Source: an uncultured Gammaproteobacteria bacterium (GTDB lineage: Bacteria > Pseudomonadota > Gammaproteobacteria > HK1). From it: a stretch of DNA of 64,000 nt. This document shows positions 51,661-60,446 of this stretch, in pieces (positions within the stretch are counted from its first letter, which is position 1; the number at the start of each line of letters is the position of its first letter). Under the pieces are notes generated by a model. The model saw only the letters and a list, made by a program, of their open reading frames with translations, had not been told where the DNA came from and ran no database searches. The stretch lies in the NCBI GenBank assembly GCA_958295835.1, contig OY282378.1:4985694-5049693 (forward strand), in the 5' to 3' direction. The translations under genes and the position numbers were made by a program.

Positions 51661-52451
51661 GACCGATGCGGACAATCGTTCCGGGTTTGCTGCTGGTGGC
51701 CATGATCGGCTGGAACGCCGGATTCGCCGCCGAAGTTCCACGCGGAAAGGCCAACGTGCTCGACCTCGCGGCCGGCGACACGATACCGGTGACCATCATC
51801 CCGCGAGGGGTGCATCTGCGGATCGCCAATGATCCGATCGACGACATCTGGGAGCGTGTCCCCGAATACCAGATGTGGCTGACGCCCGCGCCGATCTGGC
51901 ACCCATCGGTGGCGCTGCGGCAGGAGGCCGGCGGGACGGGGATGCCGCTGTATTTCAGCGCGGCCAGCGACGGGGAGCGGCTGTACGTCAAGCTGCGCTG
52001 GGCGGACGCGACCGCCGATCGGGTCACGGGGCTCGACCGCTTCCGCGACGGCGCCGCGGTGCAGTTCGCGCTGAAAGGGGCCGATGTCACGCCGCATCTC
52101 ATGGGCGTCACCGGAGCGCCCGTGAACATCTGGTACTGGAAAGCCGACGACGACTCGGCCGAGAACCTTGCGGCGGGTGGACCCGGCTCGACCACCCGGC
52201 TCGACGATCAGCCGCTCGGCGCGGCCAGCGCCCACGGCAAGGCGGCGTTCGCTCCGGAAGACCAGTGGGTGGTGGTGATGTCGCGTGCGCTCGGGGCCGA
52301 AGGGATGCACATGGCGCGCCTCGACCCCGCCGGCGACCCTCAGCCGCTCGCCTTCGCGGTCTGGCAGGGCGCCGACGGCGAGCGCGACGGCCACAAGAAC
52401 GCGAGCCCCGGCTGGATCCTGCTCGATCTGTCGCCGCTCGCGGGGAGCTGA
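51657..52451 (+). CDS. Periplasmic haem b (gamma) subunit, ethylbenzene-dehydrogenase-related
   Basis: A 264-residue secreted protein (signal peptide IVPGLLLVAMIGWNAGFAA). It matches the EbdC/DdhC/SerC haem-binding domain: DDIWERVPEYQMWLTPAP, PLYFSAASDGERLYVKLRW and GAPVNIWYWKADDD. The haem iron in this family has Met and Lys ligands; M113-region and K-containing motifs are compatible but not assigned. It passes electrons between the Fe-S subunit and a periplasmic carrier. The ATG at 51657 overlaps the chaperone stop; a second ATG lies at 51666. Confidence 0.85.
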   Translation: MRPMRTIVPGLLLVAMIGWNAGFAAEVPRGKANVLDLAAGDTIPVTIIPRGVHLRIANDPIDDIWERVPEYQMWLTPAPIWHPSVALRQEAGGTGMPLYFSAASDGERLYVKLRWADATADRVTGLDRFRDGAAVQFALKGADVTPHLMGVTGAPVNIWYWKADDDSAENLAAGGPGSTTRLDDQPLGAASAHGKAAFAPEDQWVVVMSRALGAEGMHMARLDPAGDPQPLAFAVWQGADGERDGHKNASPGWILLDLSPLAGS

Positions 52452-52459
52452 GCCCGGCC

Positions 52460-53539
52460 ATGGCAAAGCCGAGGCCGGCCGTGATCGACTGCGGCCTCGG
52501 GCACGCCTGCACGTTCTGCAAGCTCGAGGACGACTGTGCGCTCGACAAGCCTGCGCACAACCGGCGCCTGATCGAGGACCGGTTGCAGGCGATCGGCGGC
52601 GTGATCCTGGTCCTCGCCAACAAGGGCGGGGTCGGCAAGAGCACCGTGGCCGCCAATCTCGCCGCATCGCTGGCGGCGCGGGGCCATCGCACCGCGCTCG
52701 CCGATGCCGACATCCACGGCCCCAACGCCGCCCAGTTCTTCGGCCAGCAGGGAGAGCACACCACGGTCGGTGGCCGGGGCATCCAACCTCGCCGGTACCG
52801 CTTCCACGATCACGCGGGCGAGCTTCCGATCGGCTCGCTCGGCTTCTTCCTCGACGGACCCGACGTGCCGGTGGTCTGGCGCGACGCCTACAAGTTCGAC
52901 TACGTTCACCACCTGATCGGCTCCTACGACTGGGGCACGCTCGACTTCCTGGTGATCGACATGCCCCCCGGGACCGGCAACGAATTGATCACGCTCTGCG
53001 ATCTGCTCGAAGGGGTCGAGACCCGCGCGCTCCTCGTGACCACGCCGCAGGCGGTGGCGCTGCTCGACACCCTCAAGGCGGCCCGCTTCTGCCACGAACG
53101 CGGCCTGCCGGTGGCCGGGGTGGTCGAGAACATGGCCGGCATGTCGTGTCCGCACTGCGACGGCCATATCGAGATGTTCCCGCGCGATCCGCTGTCGGAT
53201 CGACTCGCGCAGAGCGGCATCGAGACCCTGGTTCGACTGCCCTTCTCCCCGGCGCTGGCGTTTGCCTCCGACGCGGGTCGGCCGGCGGTCGACGACGGCG
53301 ACCGGCAAGGCGATGCAGCGGGACGGTTCGCCGCGCTGGCTGATCGCATGGTCGCGGCGTTCGCCCGGGAGCAGTCGGGCGCGATGTCCGGTGAGCTGGT
53401 CGAATCGCTCGGCGTCGGCGCTCAGATGGAGTCCATCGAGGCCGCCCTCGCCACCCGGCCCGACATCGACAAGGCGGCGGTTCGTGGCGAGATCCAGGCG
53501 TTGATCGACGGTGAGGTCGAGCGTCTGGGGCATGGATGA
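52460..53539 (+). CDS. Mrp/NBP35-like P-loop ATPase
   Basis: A 359-residue MinD-superfamily ATPase. The deviant Walker A is NKGGVGKSTV (54-63), Walker B FLVIDMPPGTG and switch ADADIHGPN; a conserved CPHC pair (GMSCPHCDGH) can bind an Fe-S cluster. An N-terminal cysteine cluster, C11-x5-C17-x2-C20-x5-C26, recalls the Fe-S-binding N-terminus of NBP35 proteins. This suggests a dedicated iron-sulfur carrier for the molybdoenzyme's five clusters, an uncommon addition to type II operons. A C-terminal extension of about 70 residues (from AREQSGAMSGEL) follows the ATPase. Confidence 0.85.
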   Translation: MAKPRPAVIDCGLGHACTFCKLEDDCALDKPAHNRRLIEDRLQAIGGVILVLANKGGVGKSTVAANLAASLAARGHRTALADADIHGPNAAQFFGQQGEHTTVGGRGIQPRRYRFHDHAGELPIGSLGFFLDGPDVPVVWRDAYKFDYVHHLIGSYDWGTLDFLVIDMPPGTGNELITLCDLLEGVETRALLVTTPQAVALLDTLKAARFCHERGLPVAGVVENMAGMSCPHCDGHIEMFPRDPLSDRLAQSGIETLVRLPFSPALAFASDAGRPAVDDGDRQGDAAGRFAALADRMVAAFAREQSGAMSGELVESLGVGAQMESIEAALATRPDIDKAAVRGEIQALIDGEVERLGHG

Positions 53540-53714
53540 CCGGCGTCGCCTTTCCCGGGAGGCTCCATGAGGGCAGTCGCGAGGCTTGTCATGACAAGGC
53601 GCGGTGTCCCGCAAGGCCCACGCCTTCGGCCCCGGATCCTTCGGTCCGCTGCGGGCGGGACGCCCGCGCTCCCAAGCGCCCGGTTCCGGCGTGCCGGATC
53701 AGGCCAGGTCACCC

Positions 53715-55577
53715 GTGCCGGACGATAACGTCCCGTCGCGGCGCCGCTTCCTCACCGGTCGCATCCGTGGCGAGCAGCCGATCTGGCGCCCGGTGCCGAC
53801 CACCGGCGCTTCCCCGAACGACGTGTTGTGGGGGGTCTGGTGCGACGGTCCCGATCACGCGCTGATCGTCGGTGACGGTGGCGCGATTCACCGGCTGAAG
53901 GACGGCGTCTGGCGGCGCGAGGAATCGGGGGTCAAGGAGCCGCTGCACGCTGTCGCCGGGTTCGGCGACGGCAACGCTGGCAATGCCCCCGGCATTGCCG
54001 CTGTTGCCGTCGGCTGGATGGGGGTCATCGTGCATTGGGACGGCGCCGCCTGGCGCCGGCTTGGCGGCGGCACCGTCGATCCGATGACCAGGCGCTTCGC
54101 CTCGATCCGCGCGAACACGCCGCTCTTCGGCCTGTGGGCGTCGTCGCCTGCCGATGTCTGGGCCGTCGGCGACGAGGGCCGGGTGTGCCGATTCGACGGA
54201 TCCGCATGGCACGAGGCCGATTGCCCGACCGACGCTCACCTGCGCGCGGTCCTGAGGGCACCCGACGGCACGCTCATGGTCGCCGGCGCCCAGGGAGTCG
54301 TGCTGACCTTCCGCGACGGCACGTGGTCGCGGATGGCGACGGACACGTCGAGCCATCTGACCGGGATGCACGTCGAGCCCGACGGCACGGTCTATGCGGT
54401 CGGCGGTCATTTCAACGCGCGGCGAAACGGCTTCACCGGCACCCTCCTGCGCCTGCGCGGGGGAACCTGGTCCCCGCTCGCCTCCGACGAGGCGCTGCCG
54501 CGGCTGCGCGCGGTCGGGCGGATCGGTGACGCGGTGGTCGCGGTCGGCGATCACGGCACGATCGTGCGGGTCGCGGGCGATTCGATCGTGGCCGAGCGAG
54601 TCGACACCCGCCGCGATCTCTACGCGCTGGCCGCGGTGGGCGGCCAGCGCGCCTTGTGCGTGGGTGACGGCGGAGGCGTCATCGAAAGGGCGACGGTCTC
54701 GGCAACCGCCCTGCCCTCCCTCGAGGCCGACGCCGCTCCGATCGGCCGCGCCAGCCCTTGGGAGTGCGTCGATGGATGCCCGACCGATCGAGTGCTGTGG
54801 TCGCTGTGGGGAGACGACGACCAAATCTTCGCGGTCGGCGACGAGGGCGCCATCGTCACCTTCGACGGGAAGCGGTGGCTCGCCCATGCCGCACCCGCGC
54901 CGCTGCATCTGCACGGCGTGTGGGGCCGACGCGCCGATCAGGTCTACGCGGTGGGCGACTTCGCAGCCGTCATCGAGTTCGACGGCTCGCGCTGGCGCGA
55001 GATCCACCGTCTGGGTGTCGACATCTCGGCTGTCGCGGTCGCAGGCTTCGGGCCGCACGACCTGTTCGTCGTCGGCGACGAAGGCCTGATCCTGCGCTCG
55101 GACGGCGTCGGCTTCGAGCGTATCGACGGGCGCACCCGCGACGCGCTCTATTCGATATGGGGCTACGACGCCGATCATGTGCTCGCGGTCGGCGACTTCG
55201 GCGCCATCCTGCGCTGGAACGGCCGCGAGTGGAACAGCTTCTCCGCCGGCACCGAGGCGTTCCTCTACGGTGTCTGCGGCCGGGCGCTCGACGACGTCGT
55301 GGTGGTCGGCCTCTCGGGCACCACGGCGCATTTCGACGGCCGGCGCTGGTCGCGACGCGCCACCGGCACCACCGCGGACCTGCTCGGGGTGGCGCCGCTC
55401 GACGACACGCGATGGATCGCGGTCGGCACCCGGGGGACGGCTCTCGTCTGGGATGGCGACGCCTGGATCGAAGAGGACACCGGCACCGATGCCGGCCTGC
55501 GCGCCGTCCGGGTCGCCGTGGACGGGACCGCCTACGCGGTGGGGGACGCCGGAACGGTGCGCAAGCGTCTGCCGTGA
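53715..55577 (+). CDS. 14-repeat beta-propeller protein
   Basis: About 620 residues made of at least 14 repeats of about 40 residues with the pattern xxxAVGDxGxIxxFDGxxW (examples: VWAVGDEGRVCRFDGSAW, IFAVGDEGAIVTFDGKRW, VYAVGDFAAVIEFDGSRW, VLAVGDFGAILRWNGREW). Fourteen repeats would fill two seven-bladed propellers. A short N-terminus has SRRRFLTGRIRGEQPI, twin-arginine-like but with no hydrophobic stretch, so export is uncertain. It follows the ATPase gene on the same strand and may be a scaffold or assembly factor. Start uncertain: GTG at 53715 chosen because upstream codons look non-coding, though the frame opens at 53604. Confidence 0.8.
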   Translation: MPDDNVPSRRRFLTGRIRGEQPIWRPVPTTGASPNDVLWGVWCDGPDHALIVGDGGAIHRLKDGVWRREESGVKEPLHAVAGFGDGNAGNAPGIAAVAVGWMGVIVHWDGAAWRRLGGGTVDPMTRRFASIRANTPLFGLWASSPADVWAVGDEGRVCRFDGSAWHEADCPTDAHLRAVLRAPDGTLMVAGAQGVVLTFRDGTWSRMATDTSSHLTGMHVEPDGTVYAVGGHFNARRNGFTGTLLRLRGGTWSPLASDEALPRLRAVGRIGDAVVAVGDHGTIVRVAGDSIVAERVDTRRDLYALAAVGGQRALCVGDGGGVIERATVSATALPSLEADAAPIGRASPWECVDGCPTDRVLWSLWGDDDQIFAVGDEGAIVTFDGKRWLAHAAPAPLHLHGVWGRRADQVYAVGDFAAVIEFDGSRWREIHRLGVDISAVAVAGFGPHDLFVVGDEGLILRSDGVGFERIDGRTRDALYSIWGYDADHVLAVGDFGAILRWNGREWNSFSAGTEAFLYGVCGRALDDVVVVGLSGTTAHFDGRRWSRRATGTTADLLGVAPLDDTRWIAVGTRGTALVWDGDAWIEEDTGTDAGLRAVRVAVDGTAYAVGDAGTVRKRLP

Positions 55578-55626
55578 GTGGCTGAACCGCCACTCGCGCA
55601 TCGTGAACCGCGCGGTCCTCGCGGTT
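55576..55626 (+). terminator. Two successive hairpins after the propeller gene
   Basis: GAGTGGC/GCCACTC (55576-55595) overlaps the stop codon and AACCGCG/CGCGGTT (55606-55626) follows. Each is a 7-bp perfect stem. They probably end or reduce transcription of the molybdoenzyme operon. Confidence 0.5.
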
Positions 55627-55751
55627 TGCGAAAAAGTCCGTTGTTTCACGAATTTCCGATTGCCGGCGGCTCGCATCCCTGTCGAGAATCCGCGTCACGG
55701 CGCACCGCATCGGTCGCCGTTCCCGACCATCCAGACACAGGAGAACCCACC

Positions 55752-56195
55752 ATGATTCAACGATTGCTCACCGGATTGCTCACCGTCGCCGCCCTGGCCG
55801 GCGTCGTCGCCGTCCCGCTCCCCGCCGCGGACCTCGCCGTCGAGGTACGCGGCATTCGCTCCGGGGACGGACGTCTCTACGTCGCGGTGCACGCCCCCGA
55901 GACGAAGGACAAGTTCCCCGCCACGTCCGGCACGATCGCAGCGGTCCAGCAAAGTGCGAACGTCGGTGCGCTTCGTTTCATCCTGCGCGACCTGCCCCCC
56001 GGGCGGTACGCGGTGAACGCCTTCCATGACGAGAACGACAACGGGGAGCTCGACACCAACCTCGTGGGGATCCCGTCCGAAGGCTACGGCTTCGCCAACG
56101 ATCCCGATTCGTCCTTCGGGCCTCCCGACTTCGAGGCCGCCGCGGTGAACGTCGGCGACGCAGCCGAGGTCGCCGTCATGACCCTGCGCTACTGA
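55752..56195 (+). CDS. Secreted DUF2141 protein
   Basis: A 147-residue protein with a signal peptide (LLTGLLTVAALAGVVAVPLPA, cleavage near PAA) and the DUF2141 core: LAVEVRGIRSGDGRLYVAVH, RFILRDLPPGRYAVNAFHDE and NGELDTNLVGIPSEGYGFAN. The family is a small extracytoplasmic beta-sandwich of unknown role. AGGAG precedes the ATG. It is 11 bases upstream of the carotenoid-oxygenase-like gene and coupled with it. Confidence 0.85.
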   Translation: MIQRLLTGLLTVAALAGVVAVPLPAADLAVEVRGIRSGDGRLYVAVHAPETKDKFPATSGTIAAVQQSANVGALRFILRDLPPGRYAVNAFHDENDNGELDTNLVGIPSEGYGFANDPDSSFGPPDFEAAAVNVGDAAEVAVMTLRY

Positions 56196-56206
56196 GGAGG
56201 CTTCCG

Positions 56207-57724
56207 ATGGCTCACCAGACATGGAAACGCCGATCCTTCCTGCGCACGGCAGGGCTTGCCGGCCTCGCTCCGCTGTTTCCGCTGCACGCGGCGGCGGGTG
56301 GAAGCGGCTGGTCGGAGAGCTTCGCCCGAGCTCTCGAGAAGAATCCCATGCTGCTCGGCTGGCGTAGCGTCCGCGCCGATCGGCTCCGCTGCGAAGCACG
56401 CATCGAGGGCCGCCTGCCGGCGGAGCTTCAAGGGATCTTCTACCGCAACGGACCGGCGGTCTACCAACGCTTCGGGGTCCGCTACCGGCACTGGTTCGAG
56501 GGCGACGGCATGGTGCAGGCCTGTCGTTTCGACGGCCGCGGCGTCTCGCACCACGCCCGCGTACTGGAGACTCCGAAGCTGGTGCGCGAGACCTCGGCGC
56601 AGCGCCGCCTCTTCTCCGGATTCGCAACCTCCGCGGGCGGCGGCGCCGGCCCACGCCGTCCCGATGACCTCAACGTCGCCAACACCTCCGTACTCGACCA
56701 CCACGGCGAGCTGCTCGCGCTGTGGGAAGGCGGCTCGGCGAGCGTGCTCGATCGCGAGACACTTGCCTGGCAGGGCTTCAAGGTATGGGGCGAGTCCCTG
56801 GACGGCCTGCCCTTCACCGCCCACCCCAAGGTCGAGTCCGACGGCACGCTTTGGGCGTTCGGCTACAGCTTCGCGCCGGTCCCGGCGCTCCTGCTCTATC
56901 ACATCGCCCCGGACGGCACGGTTCGGAGGGCGCATCGCATCGACGTGGGTGCGCCCGGCATGGTGCACGACTTCGTCGTCACCGCCCGGCACCTGGTCAT
57001 CGTCATTCCGCCTCTGGTGTTCGCGCCGGCCGCGGGCGACGAGGTGCTGCTCGACGCCCTGTCCTGGCAGCCCGCGCTGGGCTCTCGCGTGCTCGTGGTG
57101 GACAAGGACGATTTCGACACCCGGCGCTGGTACCAGCTCCCGGCCGGATTCGGCTTTCACCACGGCAACGGGTGGGAGGACGACAGCGGGGTCATCCGCT
57201 TCGACCACTGCGTCGCGACCGATGCCTCCCTGGTGACGGACAGAATGCGCGCCATCATGCGCGGCGAGCTCGGGGAGGCGACACCGGAACGCTATGCCCG
57301 CTTCACACTCCGTCCGAACGGGAGCGCAGAGGTCGAGGCCACGGGCGAGGAAGCCGAGTTTCCCCGCATCGCGCCCTCGGTGGCGGGACGACGCAACCGC
57401 TACGTCTATACCCTCGGGGCAGCATCCGTGGAATCAACCGGGTGGCATCTGCGCCGGGTCGTCAAGCGGGACCTGGATGCCGGATCCGTTGAAGCGTTCG
57501 ACTACGGGCCGGGGGTGATTCCGGAGGAGCACGTCTTCGTACCGAAGCAGGCCCCGCGCAGCGAGGACGATGGGTGGCTGATCGGTCCCTACCTCGACTA
57601 CGTACGGGAGCTGAGCGGCATCGCGATCTTCGATGCCCGGCACGTCGCCGACGGGCCGATGGCGCGCGCCTGGCTCGACTACCCCCTCCCAATCGCTCTG
57701 CACGGCCATTTCTCGCCGGCCTGA
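56207..57724 (+). CDS. Tat-exported carotenoid-cleavage-oxygenase-fold protein
   Basis: A 505-residue RPE65/CCO-family protein. KRRSFLRTAGLAGLAPLFPL is a twin-arginine signal. Propeller iron ligands are H206 (FTAHPKVE), H254 (GMVHDFVV), H318 or H319 (GFGFHHGNG) and H499 (ALHGHF). The family cleaves double bonds in carotenoids, stilbenes or phenylpropenes with Fe(II) and O2. Bacterial members are usually cytosolic; periplasmic export via Tat in an operon with DUF2141, beside a periplasmic molybdoenzyme, is unusual. The substrate is unknown. Confidence 0.88.
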   Translation: MAHQTWKRRSFLRTAGLAGLAPLFPLHAAAGGSGWSESFARALEKNPMLLGWRSVRADRLRCEARIEGRLPAELQGIFYRNGPAVYQRFGVRYRHWFEGDGMVQACRFDGRGVSHHARVLETPKLVRETSAQRRLFSGFATSAGGGAGPRRPDDLNVANTSVLDHHGELLALWEGGSASVLDRETLAWQGFKVWGESLDGLPFTAHPKVESDGTLWAFGYSFAPVPALLLYHIAPDGTVRRAHRIDVGAPGMVHDFVVTARHLVIVIPPLVFAPAAGDEVLLDALSWQPALGSRVLVVDKDDFDTRRWYQLPAGFGFHHGNGWEDDSGVIRFDHCVATDASLVTDRMRAIMRGELGEATPERYARFTLRPNGSAEVEATGEEAEFPRIAPSVAGRRNRYVYTLGAASVESTGWHLRRVVKRDLDAGSVEAFDYGPGVIPEEHVFVPKQAPRSEDDGWLIGPYLDYVRELSGIAIFDARHVADGPMARAWLDYPLPIALHGHFSPA

Positions 57725-58064
57725 CGCGAACCCTCGCCGGCGTTCGGCGCCGGGAAGGCACACCACGTCGAAGCAGGGCTGCTCGCGGCGCCGGACACCG
57801 CGAGCAGCCCTCACGAGACGGCCTGCCCGATCGTCCAGACCGGCCGGACGCTCACCGGATACGGATCATCGAGCATCGGCGCGCAACGAGGAGGATATTC
57901 GAGTACATTGCAGACAGGCGTAGCGCACACCGCCGCCGGAGCCTGTCCCGCGAAAGTCGGAGATACGGGATGTCAGGCACCTATCGGGACGACTCGCCGA
58001 GCCGCGGCTTCACATCCTGGCCGCGGTCGACCCACTGCGACGAATCAATTTCACCGGCGAGGGA
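57725..58064. other. Intergenic region before the histidine kinase gene
   Basis: No gene is supported. It holds the strong hairpin at 57775-57811 and otherwise nothing I recognise. Confidence 0.5.
57775..57811 (+). terminator. 14-bp perfect hairpin downstream of the carotenoid-oxygenase gene
   Basis: AGGGCTGCTCGCGG and its exact complement with a 9-base loop, 50 bases past the stop. No T run follows. It is the strongest hairpin in this half of the window and probably ends the DUF2141-oxygenase unit. Confidence 0.7.
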
Positions 58065-60446
58065 ATGAGGCATTCACTGCGCGATCTGCTGCTCGGCCAC
58101 GAAGACTGGCTGATTTACCGCGTCATCGATTACGCCAAGGCGAACGACTACTCGCAGTACACGCCCACCCTGGTCAGCGCCTGGCGGGAGTCCGTGGTGG
58201 GGCTTCGCGACGAGCTGGCCCGGGCGCTCGACGAGCACCCGGGGCTGCTGCCGATGCCCGCAGACCATGACTACTGTGCCGATCCCTATACGGCGTTCGC
58301 CATCGGCTCGGCGAGACGCCACCGCGCCCGCGGCGTCACCCTCGCCCTGTTCCTCGGGCTGACCAAGTTCTTCCGCCTCACCTTCCTCGATCTCGTCGAC
58401 AAGGAGCATTGGCCGGAACCCGAGGCCCGCCGGGCGCGCGAGCTCATCGCGCGTTACTTCGACCGTATCGAGCTGGCCATCAGCATCGACTGGGCATCGC
58501 TCGGCGAGAACGAGAAGATCGCCGAGGTCCAGGACAAGAATCGTGCTCTGGCAAACGAGAAGGACAAGTACCTCACCATCTTCGAGAGCCTCGAGGATCC
58601 GGTCTTCGTCCTCGACGAGAGGAACGGGATCGAGAACATGAACGGCGCCGCCTGGCGCCTGTTCGGGGTCGAGAACGACCCCGGCGAGCTCTACTACCGC
58701 CCTGAAGGCGCAAGCGCGGCCCTCGAGGCGGTGACCTCGCGCCTCGATCCGTCGAGCTTGATCGACGGCGCCTCCCTGGCGTTGCAGACGTCGGCGGGCG
58801 AGAGCTTCTTCGACGTCCGCCGCCGCGACATCCTCGACATCTGCGACAAGTACGCCGGCTCGGTCGTCATTCTCAACGACGTCACCACCCACAAGCACGC
58901 TCTGCGCGCCGCCGAGGAAGCGAACCGCGCCAAGTCGGCCTTCCTGTCCACCATGACCCACGAGCTGCGCACCCCGCTGAACGGCGTGCTCGGCGCCATG
59001 CGCCTGATCCGCGACGAGGGCCTGACCGACGCCCAGAACGAGTTCGCCGACACCATCGAACGTTCGGGAGAGCGGCTGCTCGGGGTGATCAACAATGTGC
59101 TCGACTACAGCCGCATCGAGGCCGGCCGCATCGAGGTCGCGCGCGCACCCTTCGTGCTGCCGGAGATGCTCGACGGGGTCCTCGCCATCGTCCGTCCGCG
59201 CGCCATCGAATCCGGGGTCCATCTGACCCTGGATTGCATGGCCCCGCACGATGCGCATCGGCTCGGCGATGCCGGCAAGATCCAGCAGGTGCTGCTCAAC
59301 CTGGTCGGCAACGCGATGAAGTTTTCGCCGCGAGGGCGCGTCACGGTCAACGTCCGGCGGGCGCACGGACGCGATGGACGGCTTCGCTTCGAGGTCGTCG
59401 ATGACGGCACGGGCGTGGACGAAGCGGCGCTCCCCCGGTTGTTCGAACCGTTCACGCAGATCCACCCCCACACCACCGACCGAGGCCAGGGCGCCGGACT
59501 CGGCCTCGCCATATCGCGGGCGCTGGTGACCGGGATGGGCGGGGAGATCGGCGCCGAACGACGCCGGGAGCGCGGCAGCCGTTTCTGGTTCGAGCTCGAT
59601 CTGCCGCCCGCCGCGGCGCCGGCGCGTTGCGAGGTGGCGCCGCCTCCGGACATCAGCAGGCAATCAGCGCGCACCATCCTGATGGTGGAGGACGACGAGG
59701 TGAACCGCGTCGTCGGCAAGGCACTGCTCGAACGCCGGGGCCATCGGGTGCTCGTCGCCGCCACCGGCATGGCCGCGATCCGGATGGCGCGCGACCATCG
59801 GGTCGACGTCGTGCTGATGGATATCCGTCTGCCGGACATCGACGGCTTCGAGGCCGCAAGACGCATCCGGACCCTGTACGGGGAAACGTTGCAACGCAGC
59901 CAACCGCCGATCATCGCTCTGACCGCGCAGGTCGAGCCATCGGATGCGACCGCTTGCGAAGCCGCCGGGATCGACGACCTCGTCGTCAAGCCCTTCTCGC
60001 CGGAAGACTTGTGCCGCCGGATCGAATTGCTGCCCGGGGGCGGGACTTCGCAGTCCGCCGCCGCTTCCACCGGCGAGGACGCGGGGGACTGGCTCGATCC
60101 GCGCATACTCGCCGATCACTTCAGCGCCCTCGGCCCCGGGCGTACCGCGCGGATACTGAAAGCCTTCGAGACGAACACCGGGCAGGTGCTGGCGGCTCTC
60201 GCCAACCCCGGCGCCGACGGCGGGAAGCTCGTGGACCGCGCTCATCGGCTGGCCGGCTCGGCGGCAGCCCTGGGCTTGCCGAGGCTGCACTCCCTCGCCG
60301 TCGATCTCGAACGTGCGGCGCGCAACGGCGCCCGTGAGCTGGACACCCTGTCGGTGCTGATGCCCGCGGCCATCGAGGTGAGTCAGCGGCACATCGACGC
60401 CTACTGGTCGTCGCTCTGCGGCGATGCGACCGCATCCAGCATGTAG
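58065..60446 (+). CDS. Hybrid histidine kinase (PAS-HisKA-HATPase-REC-Hpt)
   Basis: A 793-residue cytosolic hybrid kinase with no transmembrane segments. Domain order: a helical N-terminus (about 1-145), a coiled segment and PAS-like domain (about 165-275), HisKA with H299 in STMTHELRTPLNG, HATPase (NLVGNAMKF, FEVVDDGTGV, GAGLGLAIS), REC with D586 in VVLMDIRLPDIDG, and a C-terminal Hpt with H727 in RAHRLAGSAAALG. This four-step phosphorelay layout is that of TorS/ArcB. The absence of a membrane sensor means the helical N-terminus or PAS must sense an internal signal. Convergent with and overlapping the OmpR-type regulator gene by 46 bases. Confidence 0.9.
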   Translation: MRHSLRDLLLGHEDWLIYRVIDYAKANDYSQYTPTLVSAWRESVVGLRDELARALDEHPGLLPMPADHDYCADPYTAFAIGSARRHRARGVTLALFLGLTKFFRLTFLDLVDKEHWPEPEARRARELIARYFDRIELAISIDWASLGENEKIAEVQDKNRALANEKDKYLTIFESLEDPVFVLDERNGIENMNGAAWRLFGVENDPGELYYRPEGASAALEAVTSRLDPSSLIDGASLALQTSAGESFFDVRRRDILDICDKYAGSVVILNDVTTHKHALRAAEEANRAKSAFLSTMTHELRTPLNGVLGAMRLIRDEGLTDAQNEFADTIERSGERLLGVINNVLDYSRIEAGRIEVARAPFVLPEMLDGVLAIVRPRAIESGVHLTLDCMAPHDAHRLGDAGKIQQVLLNLVGNAMKFSPRGRVTVNVRRAHGRDGRLRFEVVDDGTGVDEAALPRLFEPFTQIHPHTTDRGQGAGLGLAISRALVTGMGGEIGAERRRERGSRFWFELDLPPAAAPARCEVAPPPDISRQSARTILMVEDDEVNRVVGKALLERRGHRVLVAATGMAAIRMARDHRVDVVLMDIRLPDIDGFEAARRIRTLYGETLQRSQPPIIALTAQVEPSDATACEAAGIDDLVVKPFSPEDLCRRIELLPGGGTSQSAAASTGEDAGDWLDPRILADHFSALGPGRTARILKAFETNTGQVLAALANPGADGGKLVDRAHRLAGSAAALGLPRLHSLAVDLERAARNGARELDTLSVLMPAAIEVSQRHIDAYWSSLCGDATASSM

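Noticed and set aside
47099-52451. Naming the molybdoenzyme as selenate, chlorate or dimethyl-sulfide specific
   Set aside because: The gene order and cofactors are shared by all these type II enzymes, and I see no residue that decides the substrate.
53709-55676. A 655-codon minus-strand frame across the propeller gene
   Set aside because: Mirror of the repeated plus-strand codons; the plus strand has the regular AVGD repeat.
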